In this document: positions 8,357 through 8,613 of the stretch, piece by piece
Layout of the letters: each line of letters opens with the position of its first letter
Position numbering within the stretch: position 1 is the first letter of the stretch
Assembly (NCBI GenBank): GCA_002323775.1
Contig: DCPV01000088.1
Location: forward strand, 1 to 8,613
DNA length: 8,613 bases
Reading direction: 5' to 3'
Source: Firmicutes bacterium UBA1535
GTDB taxonomy: Bacteria; Bacillota; Clostridia; Tissierellales; Sedimentibacteraceae
Program-made: the position numbers and the translations under genes
The notes under the pieces: model-generated
What the model was told of the DNA's origin: nothing
Database searches by the model: none
The model's input: the letters and a program-made list of their open reading frames with translations, nothing else

Positions 8357-8380
8357 CGTGTGATATTTATACTTATTTTG

Positions 8381-8398
8381 TAATTTGTATTCAAATTA
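8381..8398 (+). repeat. Small perfect inverted repeat in the rmuC-HAD gap
   Basis: TAATTTG at 8381-8387 and CAAATTA at 8392-8398 are exact reverse complements around a 4-base TATT loop. The 7-bp stem has one G-C pair, too weak for an intrinsic terminator, and no U-run follows. It overlaps the candidate -35 box of the downstream gene, so an operator-like site is possible. Chance is also plausible in DNA this AT-rich. Confidence 0.35.
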
Positions 8399-8412
8399 AA
8401 TAGATTTATACT
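8385..8412 (+). promoter_or_regulatory. Candidate sigma-A promoter for the HAD hydrolase gene
   Basis: TTGTAT (8385-8390) and TATACT (8407-8412) are separated by 16 bases and resemble -35 and -10 boxes, with the -10 differing at one position from TATAAT. The -10 box ends 45 bases before the gene start. The -35 box has only four of six consensus bases, and similar boxes are common in AT-rich gaps. A second TATACT at 8368-8373 lacks a matching -35 box. Confidence 0.35.
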
Positions 8413-8440
8413 TTAAAGAAAAAAATTATTATATAAAGAG

Positions 8441-8446
8441 AAAGGA
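8441..8446 (+). promoter_or_regulatory. Probable ribosome binding site of the HAD gene
   Basis: AAAGGA precedes the ATG at 8458 by 11 bases, somewhat long spacing. No other start codon lies between, and the protein begins with the expected HAD N-terminus, so the start is accepted. Confidence 0.55.
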
Positions 8447-8457
8447 ACGAATTTAAT

Positions 8458-8613
8458 ATGGACAGTATAATTTTTGATTTAGACGGAACGCTGTGGGATA
8501 GCAGTAAAGAGGTTTGCATAGCGTGGAATGAAGTTTTAAAGGATTTTAATATAGGAAGAAAAGAAATTACAGTAGATGATATGACTTCTTGTATGGGCAC
8601 GCTTCTTGTTGAT
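8458..8613 (+). CDS. HAD-superfamily hydrolase, N-terminal part (runs off the right edge)
   Basis: Only the first 52 codons are visible. The protein opens MDSIIFDLDGTLWDSSKEV, which is HAD motif I: D7 would be the nucleophile and D9 the general acid/base, followed by the conserved GTL and D14-S15. This opening is typical of phosphoglycolate phosphatase-like and related small-molecule phosphatases, cytoplasmic enzymes of roughly 210-220 residues. The following residues should begin the helical cap domain. Motifs II-IV and the cap specificity residues lie outside the window, so the substrate cannot be named. It follows rmuC by 101 bases containing a candidate promoter, and no link to DNA repair is evident from the sequence. 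Confidence 0.88.
   Translation, partial: MDSIIFDLDGTLWDSSKEVCIAWNEVLKDFNIGRKEITVDDMTSCMGTLLVD

Noticed and set aside
7363..8600. Minus-strand ORFs inside rmuC and across the rmuC-HAD junction (7363-7707, 7799-8011, 8137-8394, 8406-8600)
   Set aside because: Composition is that of antisense of coiled-coil and AT-rich sequence; the one at 8406-8600 is antisense to the HAD motif I, which is the convincing frame.

Overview
The window is an AT-rich, densely coded stretch with every real gene on the + strand. Low GC, purine-rich Shine-Dalgarno sites and an AddAB-type (rather than RecBCD) recombination nuclease point to a low-GC Firmicute, most likely an anaerobic clostridium-like bacterium. That placement is inferred from gene content and composition; no rRNA or other taxonomic marker is present.

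Layout: (1) 1-3203, addB, entered from its 5' side: the reading frame is open to the left edge, so the ATG at 27 is internal and the N-terminal part, including the expected Walker A loop, lies outside the window. (2) 3204-3306, a 103-base gap containing a possible 20-codon leader ORF whose stop codon sits inside the addA ribosome binding site. (3) 3307-7041, complete addA. (4) 7042-7129, an 88-base gap with AT-rich inverted repeats. (5) 7130-8356, complete rmuC, a membrane-anchored, coiled-coil protein with a PD-(D/E)XK-like nuclease domain. (6) 8357-8457, a 101-base gap with a small perfect hairpin and a plausible sigma-A promoter. (7) 8458 to the right edge, the first 52 codons of a HAD-superfamily hydrolase.

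AddA and AddB form the helicase-nuclease that processes double-strand DNA ends for RecA-dependent repair. All helicase motifs are intact in AddA, and both nuclease active sites and the four iron-sulfur cysteines of AddB are intact, so the complex should be fully active. RmuC is also associated with DNA rearrangement and recombination, so the first three genes read as a DNA-end-processing and repair cluster. The HAD gene looks like the start of a separate or loosely attached unit.

I found no mobile element, CRISPR array, tRNA or rRNA, and no convincing new system. The points most worth a second look are small: the leader ORF before addA, a three-copy hexapeptide tandem repeat inside an acidic insertion of AddA, the addBA-rmuC linkage, and the inverted repeats in the gaps on either side of rmuC.
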